Notes: generated from the sequence alone by a model not told the origin. A stretch of DNA of 57,254 nucleotides from Nitrosomonas sp. (GCA_028577615.1 JAJSDU010000016.1:1-57254); one strand, 5' to 3'; counted from the first letter of the stretch, positions 35,312 to 46,430 are shown. Program-made: numbers and translations.

Positions 35312-36631
35312 ATGCATGTGTCTGATATTTTTCGGCGTCTTGGATTAGTTTTAGCTGCTGCGCTCGTTGCGTTGCTGATCGGAATGATCAGCGGCGCGGT
35401 CTATGGCTGGTTTTTCCTGAGCGTTGCCCTGCTGATTCTGGTCATCCACCATACACGCCATTTGATGGCGCTGGAAGAATGGTTGCTGATTTCTGATCAT
35501 ACTTCGGCGAGCATCCCGGCGGGATCCGGCGCCTGGGATGCCGTATTCGCGCATCTGGCACGGTACGTCCGCTCGCAGAACAAGAGTCAACAGCTCATGG
35601 ATCTTGAATTAAAGCAGCTGCAGAATGTAACGGCCGCCATGCCTGATGGTATGGTTATTCTGGATGAGGGAGATCATATTCAATGGTGCGATCCGGTTGC
35701 GGAGAAACATCTGGGAATCAATCTTGAACTCGATCAAGGACAACAGATCACCAATATGGTGCGGCAGCAGTCATTCGTGGAATATCTTGCCGCGCGGAAA
35801 TTCAACAAGCCATTGATGCTGAAACAAATGCGTCATCATCGCTTGACACTTTTGATTCAATTGGTGCCTTACGGCAAGAACCAGCGGCTGTTGATCAGTC
35901 GCGACGTGACCAGTTATGAGCGCATTGAAACCATGCGCCGCGATTTTATCGCCAATATTTCACATGAATTACGCACGCCATTGACGGTCGTGGGCGGATA
36001 TCTTGAAATGCTCGCTGCTGAAGACAGCATTGATCCGGAAATGCTGCGGCTCGCCCTGGGGGCAATGCGGGAACAGGCTGCCCGTATGCAGCGCCTGGTT
36101 GAGGACCTGCTGACGCTCTCACGTCTGGAAAATGCATTGAACAAACTCCATGAAAGTACAGTGGATATGCCATCGCTGTTACAGGAACTGTATCGTGAAG
36201 CTGAATCACTGAGCGCCGGAAAACATAAAATCCATTTAAACATAGGCAGCCAAGATCAGATTCTTGGCAGCCGGGAAGAATTGCGCAGCGCAATGGGAAA
36301 CCTGATCGGCAATGCGGTTCGATATACGCCTGAAGGCGGCGAAATCCATATCTGCTGGAAAGTCAGGCATGACAAGGGATTGTTTTATGTGCGCGATACC
36401 GGCGTTGGCATAGACGCGGCACATATTCCACGGCTGACCGAGCGGTTTTACCGTGTGGATAACAGCCGTTCCAGGGATACCGGCGGCACCGGACTCGGGC
36501 TGGCGATTGTAAAGCATGTGCTCAATCGCCATCAGGCGCGTCTGAAAATAACCAGTACGGTTGGAAAGGGCAGCGAATTCTGCATTCAGTTCCCAGCAAA
36601 AAGATTGATCTCAAATCCTTTGCATGAATGA
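35312..36631 (+). CDS. phoR: Phosphate regulon sensor histidine kinase PhoR
   Basis: A 439-residue histidine kinase. Two N-terminal transmembrane helices (residues about 10-50) with almost no periplasmic loop are characteristic of PhoR. A PAS domain follows (near residue 105-200, GMVILDEGDHIQWCDPVA). The phospho-acceptor His is near residue 218 in FIANISHELRTPLT, and the ATPase domain has NLIGNAVRYTP, DTGVGI and GGTGLGLAIV. It phosphorylates PhoB when phosphate is low. AAGG precedes the ATG. A reverse-strand signalling gene converges from its right. Confidence 0.93.
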   Translation: MHVSDIFRRLGLVLAAALVALLIGMISGAVYGWFFLSVALLILVIHHTRHLMALEEWLLISDHTSASIPAGSGAWDAVFAHLARYVRSQNKSQQLMDLELKQLQNVTAAMPDGMVILDEGDHIQWCDPVAEKHLGINLELDQGQQITNMVRQQSFVEYLAARKFNKPLMLKQMRHHRLTLLIQLVPYGKNQRLLISRDVTSYERIETMRRDFIANISHELRTPLTVVGGYLEMLAAEDSIDPEMLRLALGAMREQAARMQRLVEDLLTLSRLENALNKLHESTVDMPSLLQELYREAESLSAGKHKIHLNIGSQDQILGSREELRSAMGNLIGNAVRYTPEGGEIHICWKVRHDKGLFYVRDTGVGIDAAHIPRLTERFYRVDNSRSRDTGGTGLGLAIVKHVLNRHQARLKITSTVGKGSEFCIQFPAKRLISNPLHE

Positions 36632-36707
36632 ATCGGGCATGGGATTTTAGTTTGTGACAGAGACAGCCGGTTTGTCAAGGCAGCAACAATCACTGCACTG
36701 ACGCTTC

Positions 36708-39587
36708 TCAGCCGGCCTCCAGTTGTTTCCCAGCGGTCATTTTTTTGGTAATCAATTCCAGAAGCGCGGGATACGGGACTGGACGGCTGAAGAAATAGCC
36801 TTGCTGATACCGGCAATGATGCTGCAACAGCATCCGCGATTGCTGCTCGGTTTCCACGCCCTCTGCGACAACGGTCAGTCCGAGGTTTGCACCCAGGCCG
36901 ATAATGGCCTGGACGATTTTCTGATCGTTCTGATTCTGGTCCAGTGTGCGGACGAAGGATTTGTCAATCTTCAGGATATCGATGGGTAGTTCACGCAGCA
37001 AAGTGAGCGATGAGTAGCCGGTGCCGAAATCATCCAGTGCAATCTGGATGCCGACGGCTTTGATTTGTGCCAGGATCTCGCTGGCGCGCTCGGTATTATT
37101 GACAATCGCGCTTTCGGTAATCTCGAGCATCAGCGTCGATGAAGGTAATCCGGTTTCCTGCAGTATTTTAAAAACTGTTTCCAGAAACTCCGGGTTGGTG
37201 AGCTGCCGCGGATTGACATTGACGGATACTTTTACCGGATAGCCTGCCTGCAGCAGTTGGTTGGTGAACACGCAGGAAATCGAGAGCACGCGCTCTCCGA
37301 GTTGCCCGATGAGTCCGATATTTTCCGCCAGCGGCACGAATTCACTCGGCGGCAAAAAACCGCGTTCAGGATGCTGCCAGCGGACCAGTGCTTCGATATG
37401 GGTGATTTTGTTCGACACGACATTGACAATAGGCTGAAAAAAAACCTGCAACTCATTGTGCTCAATCGCTGTGCGCAGATCTTTTTCCAGCTCGAGCCGA
37501 TCCCGTGTCCAGATGACGGAAGACTGCGGCGAATAAAAGTCAAATCGATTGCCGCCCTCGCGCTTTGCCTGATACATCGCGGTGCCCGCTTTTTCCAGTA
37601 CCAGATTGCTGGAAACACCGTCCTGCGGATAGAAGCTGATGCCAATACTTGCTGAGACAAAAATTCTCATGCCGTCGATTTCAAAGTGCTGTTCAATGAC
37701 GCGCAATATTTTTTGCGCGACTTCAGCAACCGATTCGCTGCTGCCTAAGTGGTCAAGCAGGATAATGAACTCATCTCCACCCCATCGCGCAATCACACCG
37801 TGCTGATCGGCAATTCCATCCAGACGCCGTGAAACGATACGCAACAGTTTGTCCCCGGCCTGATGACCCATGGCATCATTGATTTTCTTGAAATTGTCCA
37901 GTGTGACAAAAAATACGGTAATGGTTTTTTCCGCTTCCTCCGCCAATCTGATCAGCTGATCGAAACGGGATAACAATTTCGCACGGTTCGGCAATTTCGT
38001 CAGTGCATCATATTCTTCCTGAAAAGCGACGCGTTGCGTCAATCTGACGGTGTCCGTAATATCGGTCATTGAGATGACCGATCCAATGAGCACACGCTTT
38101 TCATCGTGCAGCTGATTCCGGGTGATTCGAACGTTGCGACGATCGTTCAGTGCTGTCTTGATCTGACATTCCAGTGTTCCGGGTGTATCCAGACCGGATT
38201 CCGGATTAACAGCGGAATTCTGATCCGCCGGAGTGCAGTCTGTTGCAGGTTCAATATGGACAATCTGGCGCAAAAGCTTGCCGGTAGCCTGGTTGAGTTG
38301 TGTGCGCAGAATATTCTCAGCGCCACGATTAATATAAATCACATGATCACTGGCATCAGTAATGATGACACCGTCTCCGATGGTTTCAAGTGCGGTGGTT
38401 GACTGTATCTTGTTGATTAAGAATGAACGGAGAAATTGATTGATGCGATACCAGTTCCATAAAGGATAGCTGGCAATAACGCCGAACAGGGCGGCTCCAG
38501 GAGGGATCCAGAGATTGATTAAATGCAGCGACAGATAACCCAGAATCAGTGTGAGCAGCAGCAATGCCAGCAGAGACAGGATGGTGAAATTATTTTTTAA
38601 AGCGCCGGTGACAACCAGAATCAGCGTGACCCATGACAGCGTAATCAGGATTGCTACGGCACTGGAAGCGGGATGTATCATGCGGTTGTGCTGAATCATC
38701 GAATAAATATTCGCGTGCCATTCAACACCGGTCATCGGCTGTCTGTTTGCCAATGATGCCGGTGTCGCGAAACGTGTTCCCATCCCGGTTGCGGTCATTC
38801 CGATAATGACAGCTTTGTCCTTAAGACTGGCCAGTACGTCATCATCAAATAAAACGCGGGAGTAGCTGATTTGTGGAAAACTTCCGGGTTTCCCGGTAAA
38901 CGGGATGAGTACTTCACCGGTGCGCGCCCAGAATCTGCCGTGATATGACGGGAGTGGTGTTTTTGTCATACGTTCCTGATCAGGGGAGCGGGCTTTTGTC
39001 AAGGGCATTTTTTCCGCCAGGAGCAGTCCCAGTGCGGGCCATACGGGCATATTGATACCCGCATGCAGAAAAACGCGCCGCGCAATCGCATCGCTGTCGA
39101 GTTCTATATCAGTGTGTCCCAGCGCGGCGTGGCGGCTGAACAGCGGATGCGGCATGGCCAGCGTCAGAAGATTGGATTCGGTGGTTGATACTACTGGTGC
39201 AACCGGAAAAATGATATGGCCATGTGCGGCAATGGCTTCGGATAACAGTTGATCAGCATGAGGGTCGTTGGCTTGCAGTTCAGAAAACAGCAGATCGAAT
39301 GCCGTTGTTTGATTTCCAATCGATGTCAGACGATTGATCAATTCGGCATGCACACCCCTGGACCAGGGCCAGCCGCCGAGTTCGCGGATGCTCGTATCGT
39401 CAATGGCGACAATAACGAGATCCGTATCCTTTGCTGACGGCTGGAGCGTATTCATCGCATCATAAATAACAAAATCGATGCGTTCCATAACTTCTGTGTA
39501 GCTGATAATCGCGGTAATTGCCAGTAGCGACAGGATGCGTGTTATGAAAGTGTTGTATTGTCGTTGCAGGTGTCTCAGATAAATCAT
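36708..39587 (-). CDS. CHASE2-PAS-GGDEF-EAL transmembrane c-di-GMP protein
   Basis: A 959-residue inner-membrane sensor. A first transmembrane helix (residues about 15-33) leads to a periplasmic CHASE2 domain (about 40-300; IDFVIYDAMNTLQP, AIDDTSIRELGGWPWSR). Three transmembrane helices (about 310-380), a PAS domain (about 395-520), GGDEF (about 530-690) and EAL (about 700-950) follow. RWGGDEF near 600 is intact, so cyclase activity is possible. HIEALVRWQ near 730, DDFGTGYSS and EGVE indicate an intact phosphodiesterase. Its ATG overlaps the stop of the LysM-FecR gene (ATGA), so the two are translationally coupled. Confidence 0.93.
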   Translation of the reverse strand: MIYLRHLQRQYNTFITRILSLLAITAIISYTEVMERIDFVIYDAMNTLQPSAKDTDLVIVAIDDTSIRELGGWPWSRGVHAELINRLTSIGNQTTAFDLLFSELQANDPHADQLLSEAIAAHGHIIFPVAPVVSTTESNLLTLAMPHPLFSRHAALGHTDIELDSDAIARRVFLHAGINMPVWPALGLLLAEKMPLTKARSPDQERMTKTPLPSYHGRFWARTGEVLIPFTGKPGSFPQISYSRVLFDDDVLASLKDKAVIIGMTATGMGTRFATPASLANRQPMTGVEWHANIYSMIQHNRMIHPASSAVAILITLSWVTLILVVTGALKNNFTILSLLALLLLTLILGYLSLHLINLWIPPGAALFGVIASYPLWNWYRINQFLRSFLINKIQSTTALETIGDGVIITDASDHVIYINRGAENILRTQLNQATGKLLRQIVHIEPATDCTPADQNSAVNPESGLDTPGTLECQIKTALNDRRNVRITRNQLHDEKRVLIGSVISMTDITDTVRLTQRVAFQEEYDALTKLPNRAKLLSRFDQLIRLAEEAEKTITVFFVTLDNFKKINDAMGHQAGDKLLRIVSRRLDGIADQHGVIARWGGDEFIILLDHLGSSESVAEVAQKILRVIEQHFEIDGMRIFVSASIGISFYPQDGVSSNLVLEKAGTAMYQAKREGGNRFDFYSPQSSVIWTRDRLELEKDLRTAIEHNELQVFFQPIVNVVSNKITHIEALVRWQHPERGFLPPSEFVPLAENIGLIGQLGERVLSISCVFTNQLLQAGYPVKVSVNVNPRQLTNPEFLETVFKILQETGLPSSTLMLEITESAIVNNTERASEILAQIKAVGIQIALDDFGTGYSSLTLLRELPIDILKIDKSFVRTLDQNQNDQKIVQAIIGLGANLGLTVVAEGVETEQQSRMLLQHHCRYQQGYFFSRPVPYPALLELITKKMTAGKQLEAG

Positions 39588-41242
39588 ATGAGCACAAGCA
39601 GTGGCAGCAGTATCAGTATCAATAACCAGTAAGGCATATCGCGGGGAATCTCAACCACCTGCGCCGATCCCCAAGGTCCCTGGAAGCCATCGGCTTCAAT
39701 TGTTTTGGTGCGCAGATAGTAGGTGCCGCCGCCGGGGTTTGCGACAGTAACCCGTGCAGCCGTTGTCATTTCATCATAAATGATTTCGGTAAAAGCCGCA
39801 TCACGCGCAAACTGAAAGTGAAAGTGTTGTCCTTTGGCGGGGGCGCGCCACGCGAAGGTCAACTCGTTTTTATCAATTTCCGTGCTTTCCAGCAGAGGGC
39901 CGGGATAAGGCACTCTGAAAGGCATGGTATCGCTGAACGGTCCTGCGCCTTCATGGGCGGAAACTGAAAAAATCCGCCAGAAATAATGCCCCGGGACCAG
40001 AGAGTCAGGCAAGGTTATGCTATTGCCTTTGACCTCGGGATTAAAATAAATCACGCTGGAGAAATCAGCCAGTTGACTGATCATGACGGCATAATGAGAA
40101 GCTTCCGATTGCAGCGTCCAGCTAAATTCCTGGTTTTCGGGCGCAGTCATGCCATTGGGCAACGGCGCTGTCACAAAAGGCGGTTCAGGACGTGCATTGA
40201 GTCCAAAGGGGATGGCTGCGTCAAAGCCTTCGATTCCGGATCCGTCTATGCCGCGGATTCTGAGCCAGTAGTGTCCATCAGGAATGCTGCCGTCGCGGAA
40301 AGGCAATGTCGTGGTAACAAATTCCGACCAGAGAGTTTTGAATTCGGGATCAACCGCGATTTGAGCGCGATACGCCTGTGCGCCTTCCAGTGGTGCCAGC
40401 TGAATAACGAGCGGAAGGCTTTCGTAATAACGGCCGGTCTCAGCTAAATCCGGTGCATGCAGCAACTTTACGGGTGGTGCTGGTGATGCGCCGAGCGAAG
40501 TCACTGTGCCAAAGCCGCCTGTCAAGGCAATGTTTTTAGCTGCGCCGCTGACTTCGACAGTGCCTTGCAGCACTTCGCTGACAGTAGCCGACTGCGAATC
40601 AAGCGTACCTACGCGGAAGTCGGTTCCTCTGACGGAACTTATGGCTGAAGGCGTCTGGATCCGGAAGCGTGTGCCGGTTGATTCCTCGGGCACTGAATTT
40701 TCGGTGCGCCCTTCTTCCAGCCGGATCAGCGTATCTACCAGACCGTAGTCGCCAAAAATTTTTAGCGTATCCAACCGTACGGTACTGTTGTCCTGCACGC
40801 GCATGCGGGATTGATCGGCAAACTCAACGGTAACAAAAGAGTCATCGGTGCATTGAATGCTATCCCCAGCCGCGAGCAGCATGCCATTCGATGCGGGCTG
40901 GACAGTCTGGTCGGGGCGTATGATGTTGACAGCGCCATGCACGTTGACCACCCGGGCTTGGACGTCCTCGGTTACCCTTGTCCAGGCGACGGGAATACGC
41001 AACCGGGTGCCGGGCGGGATCACATAAGGATTACGGACGTGATTCAGCTGCTGCAAGCGACTGACATAGCGAATACCGGTGAGATGGCGCTCGGTTATAT
41101 TCCATAGATTATCGCCCGGCTTGACAGTATAAATCCATTCTTCGGCAGCCTGCGCGGAAAAGGCGGAACACGATAAAACAACCGCAAACCAGACATGCTG
41201 CAAACCTTTTAAAGTTCTGTACAAAAAGCATCTTTGAATCAT
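39584..41242 (-). CDS. LysM-FecR domain envelope protein with C-terminal membrane anchor
   Basis: A 552-residue exported protein. It has a signal peptide (cleavage near AQAAEE, residue 34), a LysM peptidoglycan-binding domain (YTVKPGDNLWNITERHL, about 36-83), and a FecR domain (about 115-250, with FADQSRMRVQDNSTVRLD and SAISSVRGTDFRVG). At least two fibronectin-III-like beta repeats follow (YRAQIAVDPEF, HYAVMISQLADF). A C-terminal transmembrane helix ends the protein. The design places it in the periplasm, tied to both wall and membrane. It is the first gene of the operon with the CHASE2 protein. In other bacteria this type often pairs with CHASE2 proteins; I infer it relays a wall signal to that sensor. 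Confidence 0.9.
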   Translation of the reverse strand: MIQRCFLYRTLKGLQHVWFAVVLSCSAFSAQAAEEWIYTVKPGDNLWNITERHLTGIRYVSRLQQLNHVRNPYVIPPGTRLRIPVAWTRVTEDVQARVVNVHGAVNIIRPDQTVQPASNGMLLAAGDSIQCTDDSFVTVEFADQSRMRVQDNSTVRLDTLKIFGDYGLVDTLIRLEEGRTENSVPEESTGTRFRIQTPSAISSVRGTDFRVGTLDSQSATVSEVLQGTVEVSGAAKNIALTGGFGTVTSLGASPAPPVKLLHAPDLAETGRYYESLPLVIQLAPLEGAQAYRAQIAVDPEFKTLWSEFVTTTLPFRDGSIPDGHYWLRIRGIDGSGIEGFDAAIPFGLNARPEPPFVTAPLPNGMTAPENQEFSWTLQSEASHYAVMISQLADFSSVIYFNPEVKGNSITLPDSLVPGHYFWRIFSVSAHEGAGPFSDTMPFRVPYPGPLLESTEIDKNELTFAWRAPAKGQHFHFQFARDAAFTEIIYDEMTTAARVTVANPGGGTYYLRTKTIEADGFQGPWGSAQVVEIPRDMPYWLLILILLPLLVLI

Positions 41243-41347
41243 GGTTTAATTTTCCTTGGCCGGATTATTTGCTTTCGTTTATAAAATCGCGCTGTATGGA
41301 TGATCTAAAGCATGCACGCCGGTGCGGCAGGCGGTAATACGCATCGG

Positions 41348-42372
<1,025 letters not shown>

Positions 42373-42407
42373 TTACTTTTTAATTAATGGGCACTCCATC
42401 ATAACGC

Positions 42408-43304
42408 ATGTTTAATCAGGCAAAAAATCATTTACATACACTGCGCGATCTGCTGCGTTTCGCGGTCAGCCGATTCAATCAGGCCGGACTGTTTTTTGGC
42501 CACGGATCGAATACCGCTTACGACGAAGCGGCGTATCTCATCCTGCATACGCTGCATTTGCCGCTCGATCATCTGGAACCGTTCCTGGATGCCCGCTTGA
42601 CCAGCACAGAGGTGAATCAGGTGCTCGATATTCTCGAGCGCCGGGTTACCGAAAGGCAGCCGGCGGCCTATCTGACGCATGAAGCCTGGCTTGGCAGTTA
42701 TTCATTTTATGTCGACCAACGGGTGATCATCCCGCGGTCATTTATTGCCGAACTGTTGCAGAACCGGCTGGAGCCATGGATTACAGATGCCGCGGAAACG
42801 CATACCGCTTTGGATTTATGCACCGGTTCCGGGTGTCTTGCAATATTGATGGCGCACGCATTTGAACAGGCTGAAATTGACGCAGTCGATATATCCCCAG
42901 GTGCACTGGCGGTTGCTGGTCGAAATATTGCGGATTATCAGTTACAGGAGCGGGTACGTCTGATTCAGTCGGATTTGTTTACCGGACTGCCTGGCAGGCG
43001 CTATGACCTGATTATCAGCAATCCGCCGTATGTCAACGCGGATTCAATGGAAGAGCTGCCCGAAGAGTACCGCCATGAACCGGTGAACGCACTGGCCAGC
43101 GGTGCCGACGGACTGGATGCGACACGGAAAATTCTGACTGGTGCCGCCGCGCATTTGACCGATCAAGGTTTGCTCGTCGTGGAAATCGGCCATAACCGCG
43201 ATGTCTTGCTGTCCGAATATCCGCTAACGCCGTTTACCTGGCTGGAAACGAGCGCGGGTGATGAGTTTGTGTTTTTATTGCACCGTGATCAGCTTCCCGG
43301 CTGA
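42408..43304 (+). CDS. prmB: Ribosomal protein L3 glutamine methyltransferase PrmB
   Basis: A 298-residue HemK-type methyltransferase. The SAM loop is ALDLCTGSGCLAI near residue 137, and NPPYVN is the catalytic glutamine-binding motif near 206. RQPAAYLTHEAWLGSYSFYVD and the long N-terminal helical domain are typical of PrmB rather than PrmC. It methylates a glutamine in ribosomal protein L3. It diverges from tadA. A dispersed repeat begins about 28 bases after its stop codon. Confidence 0.92.
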   Translation: MFNQAKNHLHTLRDLLRFAVSRFNQAGLFFGHGSNTAYDEAAYLILHTLHLPLDHLEPFLDARLTSTEVNQVLDILERRVTERQPAAYLTHEAWLGSYSFYVDQRVIIPRSFIAELLQNRLEPWITDAAETHTALDLCTGSGCLAILMAHAFEQAEIDAVDISPGALAVAGRNIADYQLQERVRLIQSDLFTGLPGRRYDLIISNPPYVNADSMEELPEEYRHEPVNALASGADGLDATRKILTGAAAHLTDQGLLVVEIGHNRDVLLSEYPLTPFTWLETSAGDEFVFLLHRDQLPG

Positions 43305-43331
43305 GGGTCGTATGATCGAAAAATCCGGGGC

Positions 43332-43544
43332 TTAACAAGATGTTGAAAAATGTGATCGAGGTAGTCAATGCAAGGTAAAAACAGGCGACGCAAGCAAAGC
43401 GCAGCGAACAGCCATGAGGCTGGTCCGCAGGGCGCGGCGCTGGCGCCGAGTAAAAAAGCGGAGTTTATGTGTAATAAATGCGCATTTTGAGCCCGTTTTA
43501 AACGCCGCAACGGCAACGCAGATAATTCTTCAACATTCTGCTAA
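43332..43544. repeat. Dispersed repeat family 1, copy B (longer copy)
   Basis: Inverted ends TTAACAAGATGTTGAAAAAT (43332-43351) and ATTCTTCAACATTCTGCTAA (43525-43544) bound a 213-base element. A nested pair (GGTAAAAACAGGC and GCCCGTTTTA) lies inside. The middle has GC-rich palindromes (CAGCCATGAGGCTG; CGGCGCTGGCGCCG) that copy A lacks. It fills the gap between converging prmB and rluB, and its right end supplies the TAG stop codon (43541-43543, reverse strand) of rluB, the same relative position as in copy A. No protein is encoded. It may act as a bidirectional terminator. Confidence 0.82.
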
Positions 43545-44404
43545 TCAGCCTCGTCTTCGTTACGATCGTTGTCCCCGGCCTGCCTTCTGGCCAGCAAAGC
43601 CAGCAGACGCCGGATTTCTTTTTCACTGAGTTCCAGCCATTGGCCGCGCTTGATACGGGGCGGCAGATTGATCGGGCCAAAACGCACACGCATCAGACGG
43701 CTGACTGTCACGCCAATGGCCTCAAACATGCGACGGACTTCACGGTTCTTGCCTTCTCTCAGCACAACGCGATACCAGTGATTGATGCCTTCGCCGCCTT
43801 CTTCGATGAGCAGATCGAATGACGCCATGCCATCGTCAAGTTGAACGCCGGTGGTTAACTGCGTGATTTGCTCCGTGGTGAGTTCGCCGATAATGCGTAC
43901 CGCGTATTCGCGTTCCATTTCAAAACGCGGGTGCATCAGACGATTGGCCAGTGATCCGTCGGTGGTAAAAATCAGCAAACCACTGGTATTGAAATCCAGG
44001 CGTCCAATGGCTATCCACTTGGAAGACTTCAGATGAGGCAGTTTGTCAAAAACGGTTGGGCGGCCTTCCGGATCGCTGCGGCTGACGATTTCGCCTTCCG
44101 GCTTGTGATACAGCAATACCTGCGGTAGACGGTCGGCAAAGTCAAAGCGGATAACGCGCTTGCCGATCTGAACCCGATCCTGTGCGCTGATGCGGTCACC
44201 CAGAACGGCCGTTCTGCCATTGATGCTGACACCGCCTGAGGCGATCAACGCTTCCATTTCGCGTCTGGAGCCCAAGCCTTTTTGCGCCAGCAGTTTTTGC
44301 AGTTTGTGCGTTATGCCTGCTGCAGCGGCGTCCTGCTCGGCAGTGCGCGGTGCGCGCAGCGGCATTTTTTTTCTGACCGGTTTGTAGGTTCTGTTTACAG
44401 GCAT
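43541..44404 (-). CDS. rluB: 23S rRNA pseudouridine synthase RluB
   Basis: A 287-residue RsuA/RluB-type synthase. An N-terminal S4 RNA-binding domain (KLQKLLAQKGLGSRREMEALI, near residue 32) precedes the catalytic domain. The catalytic Asp lies in GRLDFNTSGLLIFTTDG near 140, with EREYAVRI and GKNREVRRMFEAIG following. RluB modifies U2605 of 23S rRNA. The C-terminal tail is charged (DNDRNEDEAD) and its TAG stop is part of a dispersed repeat end. The ybaB-dnaX genes lie upstream on the same strand. Confidence 0.92.
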   Translation of the reverse strand: MPVNRTYKPVRKKMPLRAPRTAEQDAAAAGITHKLQKLLAQKGLGSRREMEALIASGGVSINGRTAVLGDRISAQDRVQIGKRVIRFDFADRLPQVLLYHKPEGEIVSRSDPEGRPTVFDKLPHLKSSKWIAIGRLDFNTSGLLIFTTDGSLANRLMHPRFEMEREYAVRIIGELTTEQITQLTTGVQLDDGMASFDLLIEEGGEGINHWYRVVLREGKNREVRRMFEAIGVTVSRLMRVRFGPINLPPRIKRGQWLELSEKEIRRLLALLARRQAGDNDRNEDEAD

Positions 44405-44457
44405 ATAAAATAACGGGCAGTGTTGTTTTGCAGATCGTTTTTCGACATCTGTCAGCG

Positions 44458-44787
44458 TCAGAATGGCAGTTTAATGCCTGGTGGTAATCCCAGTCCGCCG
44501 GTCAGTTCGGCCATTTTTTCCTGTGTGGTCGACTCGACGCGGCGGACCGCGTCATTAAATGCGGCCGCGATTAAATCTTCCAGCATTTCCTTATCATCAC
44601 CGTCGCCAACCAGACTGTCGTCGATTTTTACGCTTTTAACATCATGACGGCAGGTCATGACCACTTTGACCATGCCGGCGCCTGACTGGCCTTCCACTTC
44701 AATAGTGGCCAGTTTTTCCTGCATTTGCCGCATATTTTCCTGTACCTGCTGCGCCTGTTTCATCATGTTGGCAATATTCGCTTTCAT
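44458..44787 (-). CDS. ybaB: Nucleoid-associated protein YbaB/EbfC
   Basis: A 109-residue protein of the YbaB/EbfC DNA-binding family, normal length. The N-terminal helix [22 protein letters not shown]-like segment, the central [12 protein letters not shown] and the C-terminal [17 protein letters not shown] are the standard blocks. It binds DNA as a dimer and shapes the nucleoid. Its ATG overlaps the dnaX stop by 4 bases, so it is translationally coupled to dnaX, as in many proteobacteria. The recR gene that often follows is absent here. Confidence 0.93.
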   Translation of the reverse strand: MKANIANMMKQAQQVQENMRQMQEKLATIEVEGQSGAGMVKVVMTCRHDVKSVKIDDSLVGDGDDKEMLEDLIAAAFNDAVRRVESTTQEKMAELTGGLGLPPGIKLPF

Positions 44788-46430
44788 GTTTTTTCTCCTT
44801 GGGTGGGTAGGGGTTTAATTGAGGATTCTATGATTTTTGCGTCAAAACTGTCTACCAGATCCTGCACGATCGGATCTTTTTCAATGGCTGCGATTGCGTT
44901 GGCCTGCCTTTTCGCGTTCTCAAGCTGCTGAAGCGTAACCGGCGTCATACCGGTAAGACTGCCGATCGAGAAACTGAGTTTAACCGGTTTGCCGAAATAA
45001 GTATCGACCGCAACCTGAATGGCGTTCTGATATTTCTTGTCGAGCAGGTGTTTGTGCGCTTCGGGTATCAGCAGTTCAATTTCGCTATCGGTCATGTGTT
45101 TTGCTTCGCTGTGATGCGCAAGCATTTTGGCCATGCCGATCAGTTTCAGCTGCTTGACCAGCTCCGGCCAGTCATGCGGCGATGGCGCGGCTGTTCTGAC
45201 GCTCGCCGTTTGATTTGCACCATTTTTTTGTGGCGCTGCTTTCGGCTTGCCGGGTGCATTTGTCACGCCAGGTAAAGTGTCGTTGTTCTGGACTGACGCA
45301 GGCACGCTTTGCCGTTCCGCTGATGAATCCGCCAACGGAAGTTCATCCGGCATAAAGGTCAGCATGCGGATGAGCGTCATGGTAAAACCGGTGTATTCAT
45401 CCGGCGCCAGGTACAGGTCGCTGCGGCCGTGCAGGGCAATCTGATAAAGCAATTGTATGTCATCGGGTGAAAATGCTTCCGCCAGTGCCCGAATGCTGAG
45501 ATATTCGGGTATGTCTTCGGTTATCGCGTCCGGTACGGTCTGAGCCAGTGAAATGCGATGAAAAATGGTGGCGAGATCCTGCAACGCAGTATCAAACGAA
45601 AGGCATTGCGCTTCCATGTCCGCGGCGATGGATAACAGCTGTTTGCCGTCTTTTGCAAGCAGTGCGTCAAGCAGTTCATAAAGATGGCGGTGATCAATGA
45701 CGCCAAGCATTTCACGTACTGTCGCTTCGACGGCTCGGCCTTCGCCAAACGCGATCGCCTGATCCAGAATGCTCAGTGCATCACGCATGCTGCCCTGGGC
45801 TGCGTGGGCGATCAGTTCCAGCGCGGTTGCCTCGAATGCAATATTTTCCTGGATTAACAGGGTTTGCAGGTATTCGGCGATCAGTGTTGCGGGGATCAGT
45901 TTAAGATTGAACTGCAAACAGCGGGAGAGTACGGTAACGGGTACTTTCTGCGGATCGGTGGTCGCCAGGATGAATTTAACATGCTCGGGCGGTTCTTCCA
46001 GCGTCTTCAGCATGGCATTGAATGCCGATTTGGACAGCATGTGCACTTCATCAATGATGTAAACTTTGAAACGTGCGCTGGTCGGTGCATAAAGCGCGCT
46101 TTCCAGTAAATCGCGCATATGATCCACTTGCGTGTTGGATGCCGCATCCAGTTCGATTAAATCGGCAAAATGACCGCGGTCAATTTCCGTGCACGCCGCA
46201 CAGATACCGCAAGGTGTTGCGGTGATGCCTTTTTCGCAATTCAGCGCTTTGGCAAAAATGCGTGCAATGGTGGTTTTCCCTACGCCGCGTGTGCCAGTGA
46301 AAAGATAGGCATGATGCAGGCGGTTTTGTTCCAGCGCATTGGTTAAAGCTTTGACGACATGCGTCTGTCCGGTCAATCCGGAAAATGTTCTGGGCCGCCA
46401 CTTGCGTGCAAGAACTTGTGATGGGGACAC
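44784..46430 (-). CDS. dnaX: DNA polymerase III subunits tau/gamma
   Basis: A 548-residue clamp-loader ATPase. The Walker A is GTRGVGKTT near residue 46, followed by a zinc module (CEKG...[10 protein letters not shown]). Walker B-type [11 protein letters not shown] and the sensor-1 block [10 protein letters not shown] follow. The C-terminal third is tau-specific after a low-complexity linker (about 375-420). The start is GTG (46428-46430). A run of seven A residues on the coding strand (45223-45229) sits in the linker and could give a short gamma form. The gene lies between 4.5S RNA and ybaB, a classic order. Confidence 0.94.
   Translation of the reverse strand: MSPSQVLARKWRPRTFSGLTGQTHVVKALTNALEQNRLHHAYLFTGTRGVGKTTIARIFAKALNCEKGITATPCGICAACTEIDRGHFADLIELDAASNTQVDHMRDLLESALYAPTSARFKVYIIDEVHMLSKSAFNAMLKTLEEPPEHVKFILATTDPQKVPVTVLSRCLQFNLKLIPATLIAEYLQTLLIQENIAFEATALELIAHAAQGSMRDALSILDQAIAFGEGRAVEATVREMLGVIDHRHLYELLDALLAKDGKQLLSIAADMEAQCLSFDTALQDLATIFHRISLAQTVPDAITEDIPEYLSIRALAEAFSPDDIQLLYQIALHGRSDLYLAPDEYTGFTMTLIRMLTFMPDELPLADSSAERQSVPASVQNNDTLPGVTNAPGKPKAAPQKNGANQTASVRTAAPSPHDWPELVKQLKLIGMAKMLAHHSEAKHMTDSEIELLIPEAHKHLLDKKYQNAIQVAVDTYFGKPVKLSFSIGSLTGMTPVTLQQLENAKRQANAIAAIEKDPIVQDLVDSFDAKIIESSIKPLPTQGEKT
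45223..45229 (-). promoter_or_regulatory. Possible dnaX slippage site (A7 run)
   Basis: The coding strand reads CAA-AAA-AAT, with seven consecutive A residues, at codons 401-403. A -1 shift there would add about 16 residues and stop at TGA, giving a protein near 419 residues. That is close to E. coli gamma (431 residues), and the site lies at the same place, after the ATPase core. No upstream Shine-Dalgarno-like enhancer or clear downstream hairpin was found, so the call is tentative. Confidence 0.35.
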
